Below, piece after piece: positions 47,242 to 59,699 of a DNA stretch of 64,000 nucleotides. The DNA lies in NCBI RefSeq assembly GCF_030272615.1, contig NC_081415.1, positions 105,723,796 through 105,787,795 on the forward strand, written 5' to 3'. Every line of letters starts with the position of its first letter. Within the stretch, counting starts at the first letter, position 1. The position numbers and the translations under genes are program-made. The notes beneath the pieces were generated by a model, which saw only the letters and a program-made list of their open reading frames with translations, did not search any database and was not told where the DNA came from. This DNA is from Cryptomeria japonica. Taxonomy: Eukaryota; Streptophyta; Pinopsida; Cupressales; Cupressaceae.

Positions 47242-48020
47242 CCCTAATCAGCATGGGATTTTCTTATTTGTCTTTTTTCCTCGTACTTTTTGTTGAGATT
47301 ATCTTTTATCTCATTGGTTAGCTTAATTGGTGGGATGGTGATTGTAACTACCCTCCTTTAGGGTTTAGTTGTCTTAATCTTGGCTGTTGATTTCAAAATT
47401 AATCCTGGCCCTTGGTTGTGATTGGGAGCTATCTCATTGGTTAGCTTAATTGGTGGGATGGTGATTGTAACTACCCTCCTTTAGGGTTTAGTTCTCTTAA
47501 TCTTGGCCATTGATTTCAAAATTAATCCTGGCCCTTGGTTGTGATTGGGAGCTCTATATAAAGCTTGCCTGTTTCATTTGTAAGAGAGACTTTTCTGGAA
47601 TTTTTGCCTTCCTTGTACTTTTTGTTGAGATTATCTTTTATCTCGTTGGTTATAGCTTAATTGGTGGGATGGTGATTGTAACTAGCCTCCTTTAGGGTTT
47701 AGTTGTCTTAATCTTAGCCATTGATTTCAAAATTAATCCTGGCCCTTGGTTGTGATTGGGAAAGAAGTCTTTGAGAAAACAAGAGAAGATTGTGAAAGAC
47801 TAAGGGAAGCAGTTAAGGATATTCTGTTGAGAATGGGTGTCTCAAACTTACTGGTTGTAATCTCGAGCAAATGGCACTTGGTCTCTGAAATGAGTAGATC
47901 GGTGTGAATAACTTTCATGTTATTGATCATCTTCGAAGGGAATTGAATAACCTTCGTGTTATTGACAAAGGAGTTGAATAACCTTCGTGTTATATACCTC
48001 CCTATGAAGTAGTGTGCAGA

Positions 48021-48697
48021 GTGCTGCAGGATAGCGGGAAACGAAGTTTAGTTCTTCCAGTGTAACCCCGCAGTGTGTCCTAGGCTCGAAAAAAAGGGTC
48101 GCGAGATAGCAGGGAAAGGAAACTTAGTCCTCTTTGTTTAACCCCGCAGTGTGACAAAGGTGAGACGAATAGGGTCGCGGGATAGAGGGATGAAGGAGAC
48201 TTGGTCTTCATCCTGCCACCCCGCAAGAAAGGATCCAGTAAGAGGACTTGCGAGATAACAAAAGACAATTTGCTTTGTCTTCCCCGCTACCCCGTGAGTG
48301 TTTTCTAGTGATCGTCAGTGTAGTGCGGGGTAAAGATAGAGGGCAAAGAGACGGTTCCTCTTGCCACCCCATGCGACACTAAGGATCCAATAAGAATACA
48401 TGCGGGATAGTGGAAGATGGATGACTTGTCTTTCTTGCCATCCTGTGAGGGGTGTGTAGAGAAGACAACAGTAGTGCGGGATAAAGATCAAGGACGAAGG
48501 GATGGTCTCCCCGCCACCCCGCATGGTGAATAGTGGTCAAAAGGAAGCGCTGCGGGCTAATAGGGAAACAAGGAGGTTTACTTACCCCACCACCCCACAG
48601 GTAATCTAAGGGTTCCCGAGGAGCTATGCGGGCTAACTAGAGAAGCATGAGACATGCTCTTCCTGCCATCCCACACCGATGTCAAAAGTGACTTCGA
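48021..48697 (+). repeat. Hairpin array, duplicate copy
   Basis: Copy of 45461-46135 with the same nine units. Differences include CGCAAGAAAGGATCC for CGTGAGAAAGGGTCC and GCGGGG for GCGAGG. These paired copies allow direct comparison of stem substitutions. Confidence 0.8.
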
Positions 48698-49495
48698 TGA
48701 TAAGTTGAGCTGAAAGCGACAGAGGTGGGGACCACGGCCGAATGTCAAGCGACTTGCTGAGTTGTGCATAGATGATTGGCAGAAATTGGAACGACTCAGA
48801 TGAAGCGATGGAGACAACATGGCATGTTATTGACAATCTAAGGAAGTTCGACAGTTGGAGAGGTGGTAACTAAATCGAACTAGTTTTTGACAGAGACATA
48901 TAAATGTCTGGAAAACGGTTGAAGAGAAGGTTGGTTGGTCGTGTTGGATGATTGGTAATTATGTAATGTTGAATTGAAAAGCCAATTGCGAACATAATCT
49001 TTTGAACTACTACTACCTGAACACCAGATCAAAGCTTGAAAATCTATAAACTTGTATGTAAATAGTTTTTACTGTAGTACAAGAGATTGCTTTGGTGTGT
49101 GGGTTTTTCACCCAAGTAAGGGTTTTCCCACGTGAAACTAGTACAAGAGATTGCTTTGGTGTGTGGGTTTTTCACCAAGTAAGGGTTTTCCCACGTGAAA
49201 TCTGTTGTACATCTATGTGATTGTGTTTCTCATATTGCTTTGTTTATCTTATATTGTGTATCTTAAGTTGTTGTAATTCGAAGGGTTTTCCCACGTGAAA
49301 TCTGTTGTACATCTGTGTGATTGTGTTTTTCATATTGCTTTGTTTATCTTATATTGTGTATCTTAAGTTGTTGTAATTCGAATTGAAACACACATCTATT
49401 TTACTACTCTAAGAATTAACATTAGGAAGGTGTTTACCGCACTTTACTTTCCTTACATATTCATGATAAAGTCCTCATATCGACTGAATTAATGT

Positions 49496-49815
49496 ATGGC
49501 ACCATTGTTATAGTGATGTGAATGCAAAAATTTTGAAAGACGAGATGAGGAACCTTTACTTCAAGACTACAGGTGACGTGTATGATGCTACTTTGTTCGT
49601 GGTCTTCATGAATGGCTTCCAAGAACACGGACAGGATTGGGAAATGACTCTTTGACATGTATGGATGTCTTGACAATTGTTAAGCATAGGATGGATAATG
49701 CACCAAGTGTACCAATGGATTTGCTTGCAGAAATTATGTCTAGATTATTGAATTTTCCATCAAGGAAAGAGATAAAGAGCATGCCATCCTCGATGAGAGT
49801 TTGCTATAACCCTAA
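49496..49815 (+). pseudogene. Copy B C-terminal segment, second copy
   Basis: Duplicate of 46923-47241. A one-base loss near 49650 shifts the frame, so DVLTIVKHRMDNAPSVPMDL lies in a different frame from the start. Here the codon after the DLLAEI block reads ATG instead of the TAG region of the first copy. Confidence 0.6.
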
Positions 49816-50979
49816 TCAGCATGGGATTTTCTTATTTGTCTTTTTTCCTCATACTTTTTGTTGAGATTGTCTTTTATCTCATTGGTTAGCTTAATTGGTG
49901 GGATGGTGATTGTAACTACCCTCCTTTAGGGTTTAGTTGTCTTAATCTTGGCCATTGATTTCAAAATTAATCCTGGCCCTTGGTTGTGATTGGGAGCTCT
50001 ATATAAAGCTTGCCTGTTTCATTTGTAAAAGAGAGACTTTTGTGGAATTTTTGCCTTCCTCGTACTTTTTGTTGAGATTATCTTTTATCTCATTGGTTAT
50101 AGCTTAATTGGTGGGATGGCGATTGTAACTACCCTCCTTTAGGGTTTAGTTGTCTTAATCTTAGCCATTGATTTCAGAATTAATCCTGGCCCTTGGTTGT
50201 GATTGGGAGCTCTATATAAAGCTTGCCTATTTCATTTGTAAAAGAGAGACTTTTGTGGAATTTTTGCCTTCCTCGTACTTTTTGTTGAGATTATCTTTTA
50301 TCTCGTTGGTTATATAGCTTAATTGGTGGGATGGTGATTGTAACTACCCTCCTTTAGGGTTTAGTTGTCTTAATCTTAGCCATTGATTTCAAAAAGATTA
50401 TCTTTTATCTCATTGGTTATAGCTTAATTGGTGGGATGGTGATTGTAACTATCCTCCTTGAGGGTTTAGTTGTCTTAATCTTAGCCATTGATTTCAAAAT
50501 TAATCCTGGCCCTTGGTTGTGATTGGGAGCTCATTGATTTCAAAATTAATCCTGGCCCTTGGTTGTGATTGGGAGCTCTATATAAAGCTGGCCCGTTTCA
50601 TTTGTAAAAGATAGACTTTTGTGGAATTTTTGCCTTCCTCGTACTTTTTGTTGAGATTATCTTTTATCTCATTGGTTAGCTTAATTGGTGGGATGATGAT
50701 TGTAACTACCCTCCTTTAGGGTTTAGTTGTCTTAATCTTGGCCATTGATTTCAAAATTAATCCTGGCCCTTGGTTGTGATTGGGAGCTCTATATAAAGCT
50801 TGCCCGTTTCATTTGTAAAAGAGAGACTTTTGTGGAATTTTTGCTGATATACTATCAAAATAAATACAAACTCATACTCATTGAAGCTTCATGAGCCTCT
50901 ATGTTATTTTGGATTAAGCATGGCTTCCTATTTTCTCAAGTTAATATTAAGATCATTTTAATGGAGTTCTTTAGTTGAA

Positions 50980-51680
50980 TGAAAGATAACGTTGTTGATT
51001 TGTGGTGAAACCTCTCATGTTCATACCATTTGTAATCTGTTGATTGCAAATTGCAATGCATGGTTAGTTTGAACTTATTACAAAGCTCAACTTCAATTGT
51101 GGTGAAACCTCTCATGTTCATACCATTTGTAATTTGTTGATTGCAAATTGCAGTGCATGGTTAGTTTGAACTTATTACAAAGCTCAACTTCAATTGCTTT
51201 ATGCTCATTGTTCATCATTAATATTCCTTAGAAGACCACATCATCTTTTTGTAGTTGTCATCCTATGGCGTGCATGGTTAGTTTGTTTGAACTTATCTTT
51301 TTGTAGTTGTCATCCTATGGCGTGCATGGTTAGTTTGTTTGAACTTATTACAAAGCTCAACTTCAATTGCTTTATGCTCATTGTTCATCATTAATATTCC
51401 TTAGAAGACCACATCATCTTTTTGTAGTTGTCATCCTATGGCGTGCATGGTTAGTTTGAACTTATTACAAAGCTCAACTTCAATTGCTTTATGCTCATTG
51501 TTCATCATTAATATTCCTTGAAGATCACATCATTTTTTTGTAGTTGTCATCTTAGAAGATCACATCATCTTTTTGTAGTTGTCATCTTCAATTGCTTTAT
51601 GCTCATTGTTCATCATTAATATTCCTTAGAAGATCACATCATCTTTTTGTAGTTGTCATCCTATGGCGAAGCAAAGTATG
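50980..51680 (+). repeat. Scrambled short tandem duplications
   Basis: Blocks such as TGGTTAGTTTGAACTTATTA, CAAAGCTCAACTTCAATTGC, CATTGTTCATCATTAATATT and CATCTTTTTGTAGTTGTCAT recur in changing order. No coding sequence. Confidence 0.85.
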
Positions 51681-51879
51681 GTTTGGTTTCACGAAGTCAA
51701 TAGCTTAGATTTCCAAACCCTCATTCTTTTGCTTCAAAGCCTTTGTTAGGACTAGTTTCAAGAGCGTTATTGAAAATCACTAAAGCATTTGATCACATTC
51801 TTTAGCACATAAGGTTTCCTTATTCCTTATACTACCTCATGGGGCTTTTGTGTAGCAGATTTTTATTCAATATTTAAAA

Positions 51880-52700
51880 TAAAATAAGATAAAAATATTT
51901 TTGTTTTTATTTGATGAAAGCTAAGTAACATACTAAAATATTCTAATACAATGTGTAGTATGGCAGATTATAAAAAACATCTACCTGCTTGCATGTGTTT
52001 TTCATGCCTTGTAGCTTTGATATTTCTATGAATTTTCTTCCAAGCAACCATAACCATATCTTCCTCCACTGATGGCAGGTAAATTTTAGGTTTGCCACTC
52101 TTGCACATCCTACCATTTGAGTTTACTGTTCAGAACTGGACACAAAGAGGCCATCCTAGAAATGGTCCTTGTCCTAAGTGGTCTGACTGTGAAAGTTCAG
52201 AAAAAGAAATGCCATATCTTATCAAAGACTCGCATTTGTTCTTCTTAACCTGAATAGTCAGACCAGGGAGGACAACGACCGTTTCAGTGATATCTTCTTT
52301 GCATACAATGCTATTTTGAGAGTAAATTCGTGCACTCAAATAACAAAATTCACCTGAAGCTCTGCAACATTAACATTTAAAACCAAAACTTTAGTCTTGC
52401 CAATTGCTTTAATTTCTTCAACCACCTGTAGCTTTAAAAAAAAATATGATCAAATCCTACTTGATGCCCAAAATTCATGAAATTTTTTTGCCAGAAATTA
52501 AGCCAAGCATGGCACAATGATGAGACAACAAATAATTTTAAAAATTCCTCACATTTCTGTGACTCTACTACTCCTACAAGGGACTTACCATTTTACACTA
52601 ATAGGGACATGTAGCAGATATCCCTGTTTTTATATAGCAGTACAAATTGACAAAAGTATGTAACAACAAAATAGGCCCTCCCTTACCCTGATCCCTTTCT
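51880..52700 (-). repeat. Dispersed exon-like repeat, copy 3
   Basis: Homologous to 15700-16740 and 23660-24860. On the minus strand, after an acceptor CTACAG, it reads VVEEIKAIGKTKVLVLNVNV and then AELQ before CAG|GTGAAT (about 52356-52427). A second block, NSIVCKEDITETVVVLPGLTIQ without stop, precedes CAG|GTTAAG (about 52251-52320). These look like two small exons with intact donor sites. Product unknown. This is the best preserved copy. Confidence 0.5.
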
Positions 52701-53429
52701 CCACGTAACAGAAAACTTGCTTACATATGCATGCACTATTTCTAACAAAACTGGGAAATTAATATCTAGAACTTCCCATCCACCGCTAAAATTTGTGAGT
52801 TTTCCATGGCAAATATTTCATTCCCATAAAATGGGTATAGTTGGATGGGCGGGGTTCTTCATGGAGTCAAATCATAGACACAAAATTCTGCCCTACCTGG
52901 TCCAAATACTGTTGGATCCAGATCTCTCATACATAACAAATCAGTCCAATCAGATTTCCAAATTTGTAACCATGGTCAAAACCTGTGTATAAAATTTGAA
53001 CAATTCAATAGAATAAATGGAAAAAGAAATTCCCTCGTCCGCTTCTGTGACCTAAGAACTGACCTTTACCTCTTTTCTTACTACAACTCTTCCATATTGA
53101 TATTGATTTCCAGATTATGAACCTATAAAAGTTAACTGGCAAACTCCGTAAAGGGAATGGAAAATCTGTGGTGGTAGGCTTGTAAGTCCCCTTACAAGCT
53201 TAATTGTGGTGTTGAAAAATGTTCATTTTTTCATTGTGTAATTTTACAATTACATCCCATGTTATCCTAGTTGTGACAACCAAATGATAATGTGTTTTAC
53301 TGTGATGGCCAGGATTGTTAGCAAAGACCAGGCAATATTACTCAAAAGGTTGGGGTTCCACTCAACAAAGGCTAGTTCCGCTGCATTCAGGCAGGGGATA
53401 AAAGTACAAGTCTTGGGTTGATTTTGATG
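52700..53429. other. No gene seen
   Basis: Short frames only. The minus frame 53262-53504 overlaps the minisatellite and is not a gene. Confidence 0.4.
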
Positions 53430-54525
53430 GCACAGATTTCTCTTCATCCACGCGCCAAAGGGTGATACCAGATCAACTAGGACTCGGAGATTTTGATGGC
53501 CCATATTGCCCTTTATCCATATGCGAAAGGAAGATTCGAGCTCAACTAGAACTCAGATCTTAAGTGTATCAATCGCCTTTCATCTATTTGCCAAAAGGGG
53601 ATCGGAGCTCAACTAGAAAGCAGATATTACTGGCAGCGATTGCCTTTGCCCATATGCCAAAAGGAAATTGGAGCTCAACTAGAACTCAGAGATTTTGTTG
53701 GCACAGATTGTGCCTCGTCCATAAGACAAAGGGAGATGGGAGCTCAACTAGGATAAGAAGATTTTGATTGCACAGATCACCCTTCGCCCATGTGCCAAAG
53801 GCTGGTCTCGGGTCAACTTAAAATGAGAAATTTTGATGGCACAGGCTCCCTTTCATCCATATATGAAAGGGAGATCCGGGCTCAACTTAGACTTCGAAAC
53901 TTTGGGCACAGGTTGCCCTTCTTTCATTTGTCAAAGAGAGATCCGAGCTCAACTTTGACTTGGAAATATTGATGGCATAGATTGCCCTTCATTTAAATGG
54001 CAAACGGGTATCCAAGCTCAACTAGGACTCGAAAATTTTAACGGGAAGGATCGCCCTTTCATCCATATGCCAGAGGGGGATCAGAACTTGACTAGGACTC
54101 GAAAGTTTTGATGGCAAGGATTGCCCTTTAGCCGTATGCCAAAGGGAGATTTGAACATTATCAAAGATTTTGGGATTTTGATGGTACACATTTTTATCCA
54201 TCCAATACCAAACAGAGATCCAAGTTGAACTAGGACTCTGAAACTTTAATGCCACAGAGTGCTCTTCATCCAATGCTAAAAGGAAATCCCAGCACAGCAA
54301 GGCCTTGGAGGCTTTGATGGCACAGATCGCCCTTTGTCCATAAGCCACAAAAAGATCTGAACTCAACTGGCATGCATTGATTTTGATAGCACAATTTTCT
54401 CTGTCTATATCCCAAAGGGAGATCCAAGTTCAACAAAGACACAGAGATTTTGACATCACAGATTGCCCTTTGTCCATATGCCAAAGGGAGAACTAAGCTC
54501 AACTAAGACTCTGAAAATTCAAGTA
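53430..54525. repeat. Minisatellite: about 16 units of 68 bp
   Basis: A unit reads GATTTTGATGGCACAGATTG, CCCTTTGTCCATATGCCAAAGGG, AGATCC, GAGCTCAACTAGGACTC (in parts). Most units contain an inverted repeat CCCTTTG with CAAAGGG. One near 53848 has CCCTTTCAT with ATGAAAGGG, a matched change on both sides. The units differ a lot, so the array is old. Minus-strand frames such as 54022-54366 read through several units and are repeat artefacts. Confidence 0.88.
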
Positions 54526-55100
54526 ACATTAGCAGCTGACACTCAAGCCTGACCTAGTGGCAACAACAGAGAACTGTTTCTAAGAAGGGAGGGGTGTGCC
54601 CCCAACACCTCCCTCCATCATCCATGGCAGTGCAAGCCCAACGGAAATCCACCTTGCTAGACCCTATACAAATGGACTCCCAGTATAGTGTGTGTTTCTC
54701 ACTGGGGAGGATTGAAATAGGTTTTATTTCCATGAAAAAAATGATTAAGTTCTACATCTTTCACTACAAATTGATATTAAAAATTAATAAAATTTAGAAA
54801 AAAACAAACATTTGAAAGAATGCATGAGTAGAGCAACATACCTGAGGCTTCTGGATGGGAGGAATCCTCTTGTTGGGTACAAAGAGATCAGACTTCAGGA
54901 TATTTCAGACTTCCGGATCTTTACAAGTCACAGCATTCGAGCGGTTCTCAATGCCTCCCCACACTCCGCGCTTTTAAAGTCTACACTGGTGGACTCCATG
55001 CTAGCTGACACCTCCCACTCTGCGCTACTGGAACCATCCAAAAGCAAAACATATCCGTTGGTGAGCCCTAAAAAAAATATATTCGTTGAACTTTAATTGA
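54526..55100. other. Unassigned; small open frame at 54812-55096
   Basis: A plus frame of 94 codons (MKECMSRATYLRLLDGRNPL) lies in less AT-rich sequence. The minus strand also reads openly in part. No family recognised. A GGGAGGGGTGTGCCCCCAAC hairpin-like stretch lies at 54587-54612. Confidence 0.25.
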
Positions 55101-56415
55101 GGTGGGCGACGTCCTAAGGGACATGTGTCACTTTTAGGAAAAATTTGGTGAATAAGGCGCTAAATAGAATATAATTGTGGGTGGACATTAAAAAAAATAA
55201 AAAATCTATTCTTTACTTTTACCTTTGATTCTGATGGGGCATAATATGTGGGATGTGTGACACTCTAAGGTGAAGGTGGTTTTTTTTTGGTTTTGTTTTG
55301 TTGAGAAGTCGAGACCAGACATTATATTTTCTGATATTATATTTTATTCATTAGTATCAAGCATTAACAAGAGATGCCAGGGTTCTCTCATAACGTTTTT
55401 GTGTTAAAGTTGAAACTATTGTGATAAGATGTTGGTTAATAATATAGCATATGATTGTTAATATGATTAGATTTTCAATGTATGAGGTTATGCTACAAAT
55501 TCCTTCCATATCATATGTATGTAGGAGAGTTTATTTACTAAAGATAAATGTAAGTTTTTATTTAATATAAATCATATGATTTTATTGGTATATAGGGTTA
55601 GGTTTTTCTATGATAGTGAAATTTGAGAGTAAAATGATTAGAAAATGCAGCTAGTCCAAGGGGTTGTGTTCTATTGGTTAAAGCATTGAGTTCTCATTGT
55701 GGAGATCAAAGTTCAAATTTCAAAAGGACATCCATTATGGAATTCAAAGTTGTGACTCTTAGTCTTCCACAGTTGTCTTCTAGGTGATTTATAATAAGTG
55801 GATTCTAATTTGTGACTCTTGGTCTTCCATAGGTTGATTCTAGTGTGGTTGCTCAAAATGAGTTAATGGTTGTTTCTAATAAGTGGATTCTAATTTGCAA
55901 CTCTTTGTCTTCCATAGGTTGATTCTAGTGTGGTTGCTCGAAATGAGCTAGTATTAGTGTCATGGTTGTGGTTGCTCGATATGAGAAAATATTAGTGTCG
56001 TGTATTGGTCTCAAGTTGATGCTCGTATGAGCAAAATATTTGTCAACAATCTAGAATATAAAAAAAATGCAACTACAAAATGGAAATCATTTCAAAGTCA
56101 AAAAAAAGTTCTTTTGTTGAGTCTAAACCATGAATTTTATATGTATCTCTGTGTGTGTGTGTGTGTGTGTGTTACTATTTATCAAAATTGATAAAATGAT
56201 GCAACCTACATATCCAAAAGGATATATAATAAATCTTCTACAAATAGTACTAAGGTAAGTTTAACCTTGAAGTAGCTATATTTAAATGCTAAATCACAAA
56301 AGGCTTAAATAAGAAACACATTATAACATCTATAGCATGTTGTTTGTCACATATTGCATGTTGCTTTGTTAAACAACTTTACAACAATAATCGTTTCTGC
56401 ACATAACAAAAAAAA

Positions 56416-56503
<88 letters not shown>

Positions 56504-57067
56504 GATATAATTATAATAGTCATATAATTTTTTATTGATTGGTGAAATATTCCTTTTGATGCTTTTGATTCGATTGTGTGAAAATTTGTATCATCAACAT
56601 TTTGAATCACACTTCGTGATTCATCGTCAGGATGAGAAAGGTGGTAATTTGCAGATCTAGACTGAATATGAAGATGAGAGAGGGGAGAGAGAAAGAAAGC
56701 ACGTCGAATGAGGAAGAAAATAAAAATAGAAAGACACCCAACTAGAGAAAACTAAGAAAAAACATAAATAAAGTATAATAATATTTCATTACATATATAT
56801 ATATATATAAACACACAAAGAATAAAAAGAACATATAAATATATGAAAGAAATAAATGCAAATAAATTTTTAAAAATGAAACACCAAAAATAACTAATAA
56901 AAACATGCAAAGAGAAATAGTGGACAAATAAATATGCGTATTAAAAATAAGTCAATATGATATTATAATATTTCATAACATATATATCAATATATATATG
57001 TAATGAAATATTGAAATATTGTATAATAATATATATAATATTATAATATTTCATAACATATATATCA

Positions 57068-57099
<32 letters not shown>

Positions 57100-57900
57100 C
57101 ATGGGGGCTTCACTTAGTGAACCTAGGTTATATCACGTACGTTCATGGCATACTAAAGAATCCCGCTATTTTAAAAAAGTATTGCCCTAGAATCTTTTTT
57201 TTCCACTCCCTCTCAATACACAAACTAAATTAAAAGTCCCCTTATTTGCACCAAATATTGCAGTTTTTCATAACCCGAATTAAAACCCCCCTATTTTCAC
57301 CGATAGGCAATATATTGTACCCTCATTTTTGAGATATTAAACCCCCTAATATGAATGCACGTGATATGATATTGCCCAATCAGTGACACCCACATGATGT
57401 ACATACGTGCGTATGTATGTATGTAAAGAATAAAAATGGGGCAAATCTATAGATAAGAAAGATATGCACATATATAAAATTATAATATTTTATTACATAT
57501 ATATCAATATATATGTAATAAAATCATACATACACGTGTGTGTGTGTGTGCATATACATATACATATACATATGTATATATATCAAACAAAGAAAGACAA
57601 TAACAAACCAAGCAAGAAGACTAGAAAAATAGATAGAGCACAGAAAAGGGGGCAAAAACATAAAGCTAAACTTGACAGGCTTAAGAGGATGAGGAGAAAA
57701 GGGGAAGGGAGAAAAAAGAAAAGAAGCAAGGCGAGGGGATGAAAAGGAGAGAGGAAAAGAAAGCTAATGTTGGGGGCCTCTTAGAGCATCAAGCAACGGG
57801 TGCCAGGAAGGATTGAGGCACCAACCATTGTCATGATTAAGATTGATAGGTGACTATTGATGGCACTGGCCTCCTTAAGTTTCCTTTTGAAGAAGTTTTC
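55100..57900. other. AT-rich, microsatellite-rich region without genes
   Basis: It holds a GT run (56148-56171), a TATGTG hexamer array (56416-56512), TATG repeats (57068-57099) and a short GT run near 57536-57551. A roughly 70-bp block around GTGGATTCTAATTTGYRACT is repeated between 55797 and 55950. The Lys/Arg-rich frame at 57464-57742 is low complexity. Confidence 0.6.
56416..56512. repeat. (TATGTG)n microsatellite
   Basis: About 16 hexamers. The opposite strand would encode a His-Ile run, which is not a gene. Confidence 0.95.
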
Positions 57901-57904
57901 TTCC

Positions 57905-59517
57905 TTAAAAAAGGATTTGAGTGTCCTCTAAACAAATATGATGCTTGGTGGCTGAGGAGTACTCAGCTAAGGCCGATTTGAGAACATGTTTATGCTTAAT
58001 GTTTGCACAATGGTCCTTGATTCTAGTAAAAAAAGAATGACCTGTCTCCCCTATATATGGGGTGCCACAAGAGTGGCTGACCTTATAAACCCCCAACTTC
58101 AAATAGATATCCCTAGGGTTTTTGAGAGAGGGAAAACACCTTTTTAAGGTCAAACAAGGCTTGAACATGCAACAAAGACCTTTCTTGGTGATAATTTTAG
58201 AGATCTTGTGGGAAATTCCTTCCACAAAAGGAAAGGCTGCACTTGAGAGCATAGGAGATTGAGAGGACATGTGATTGGAGGAGGAATGGAAATATGATTC
58301 GGCTTGGTGGAATGCTCTAGAGATTTTCTTATTCGTGTACCCATTCCACTTGAAGACTTGTCGAAGGTGGGATAACTCTTGGTTCAAGTTGTCATTGTCA
58401 CAAATCTAGTAGGCTCTTAAGGCAAGGGTTTTGAGGATCCCAAATTTTTGGTTGGGGTGGTGATGAGAAGAGGAATGAAAATAAAGGTCGGTATTGGTCA
58501 TTTTGCGAAACAATCGACGACCAATAGAATCATCCAGTTTCTTGAGGATTAAGACATCAAGAAAGGGCAATTGGTTACCAAATTCGAGTTCCTTGGTGAA
58601 GGAGGTGGAAGGAGTGATGTTATTGAGGTGAGTGTGGAATTCTTCCAGCTTGTCAAGATCATGAGGCCAACAAACATTCTAGTGTCATCCATGTAATGTT
58701 TCCACCACTTGGGCTTCAAGGGAAAGGAGTGTAGGGCCATGGTCTCAAAGTGCTCCATATATAAGTTGGCTATGACAGGAGAGAGGAGGGAGCCCATGGC
58801 CACTCCGTCCACTTGTTCATACATGACATTTTGGAAAGAAAAGAAAGTTGACCTCAAGCATAACTCCACCAAGGAGGCAAAATCTACTTTAACCTTGCAT
58901 TTGGCAATCTCAATGGAGTTAGGAACAAGGACCTTGGTAAAGAGAGAGACTATGTCAAATCTAATAAGGAGATCGTGACTATCTAATATGAGCTCCTTGA
59001 TAAATTGGATAAAGTGAGAAGAATATCTGAAGAATGAATCAGAGTTGCCCACAAGAGGAGAGATAACTTTGGCAAGGAAGGAGGCCAATTTATAGGTCAG
59101 TGAGTCAATTGTGTCAACAATGGGACTTAAGGGAACATCAGATTTATGAATCTTAGTGACCCCATAGTTCTACAAGGTCACCTCCTTCAAAGGAAGAAAA
59201 CGCTGCTTGGTAGCCTCATCAAAAGAAGAGATAGAAATAGCTAACTTGACCTTCTTCATAATTTTGGAACAAGGATTGCGAGAGACAATTTTGTAGCTAC
59301 TGGAGTCTAAAAGAAGGGCATTCATTTTGGAAAGGTACTCAAACTTGTCCATTATGACCGTGAAATTGCCTTTGTCAACTTTAGAGATAATGAGGTCATT
59401 ATTGCTCATAAGTCTCTTAAAGGCCAGAATCTCTGCTTTGGGGATGTTACATATAGGTGGTTTGGCATGCCACAAAAACTTATGCATGCAAAAAAAGTTA
59501 TGCATAACATAATACAC
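57905..59517 (-). pseudogene. Penelope-like element: reverse transcriptase and GIY-YIG endonuclease
   Basis: The minus-strand frame runs from 59517 to 57905. N-terminal part: NNDLIISKVDKGNFTVIMDK and the block around YGVTKIHKSD after a TAG at about 59171. RT core: LLIRFDIVSLFTKV, then YEQVDGVAMGSLLSPVIANL with the YMDD-type box HYMDDT. A frameshift near 58690 is followed by LPFLDVLILKKLDDSIGRRL and GYTNKKISRAFH. C-terminal GIY-YIG endonuclease: GVYKVSHSCGTPYIGETGHS, then FFTRIKDHCANIKH, KSALAEYSSATKHH and a stop after DTQILF. RT followed by GIY-YIG is the hallmark of Penelope-like elements, where RT and endonuclease drive integration. Two stops and a frameshift inactivate it. The start is truncated or undefined. 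Confidence 0.92.
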
Positions 59518-59699
59518 CTCTGTCTAAATTGCAATTACTTTGACTTAAAAAATTAACTAAAAAAAATATATGCAAGAAAAAATTATTGAAAAATATACAT
59601 CCACTAGATATTTGTGTGACAAATCTATATTTTAAAATTTTGAATTTCCTTCTTGCTATACAAAATGTTATGCATTACAAAATAAATGTCTTTTGAAAA

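Larger units (their letters stand above)
45199..47757 (+). repeat. Segmental tandem duplication, unit 1 (about 2.56 kb)
   Basis: GGAAAGAAGTCTTTGAGAAA at 45199 recurs at 47759, and the two regions stay alignable to the TATA-bearing repeats at 47292/49860. The offset grows from 2,560 to 2,568 bp. The unit includes the end of copy B, the whole 1.6 kb insert and the C-terminal segment. The duplication therefore happened after the insertion. Confidence 0.9.
47759..50320 (+). repeat. Segmental tandem duplication, unit 2
   Basis: Second copy of 45199-47757. It begins abruptly inside a TATA-bearing repeat (TTGTGATTGG joined to GAAAGAAGTC), a junction with GG microhomology. It holds a second hairpin array (48021-48697), LTR-like repeats (49077-49385) and a second C-terminal segment of copy B (49496-49815). 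Small differences show it has diverged. The right boundary is unclear because it runs into the repeat array. Confidence 0.85.
47292..50850 (+). repeat. Tandem units each carrying a TATA box
   Basis: Units of about 120-230 bp contain TTATCTCATTGGTTAGCTTA, TGGTGGGATGGTGATTGTAA, CCTCCTTTAGGGTTTAGTTG and TTAATCCTGGCCCTTGGTTG. Five copies end with GGGAGCTCTATATAAAGC (near 47549, 49993, 50207, 50573, 50783). Units lie at 47292-47757 and 49860-50850. The CTATATAAAG box with ATTGG (CCAAT box on the other strand) looks like an amplified promoter, perhaps LTR U3. Truncated units show repeated unequal exchange. Confidence 0.8.

Noticed and set aside
54022-54502. Minus-strand frames of 78-114 codons
   Set aside because: They read through units of the 68-bp minisatellite; the apparent protein repeat is the DNA repeat.
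56347-56610. His-Ile repeat protein
   Set aside because: It is the complement of a TATGTG microsatellite.
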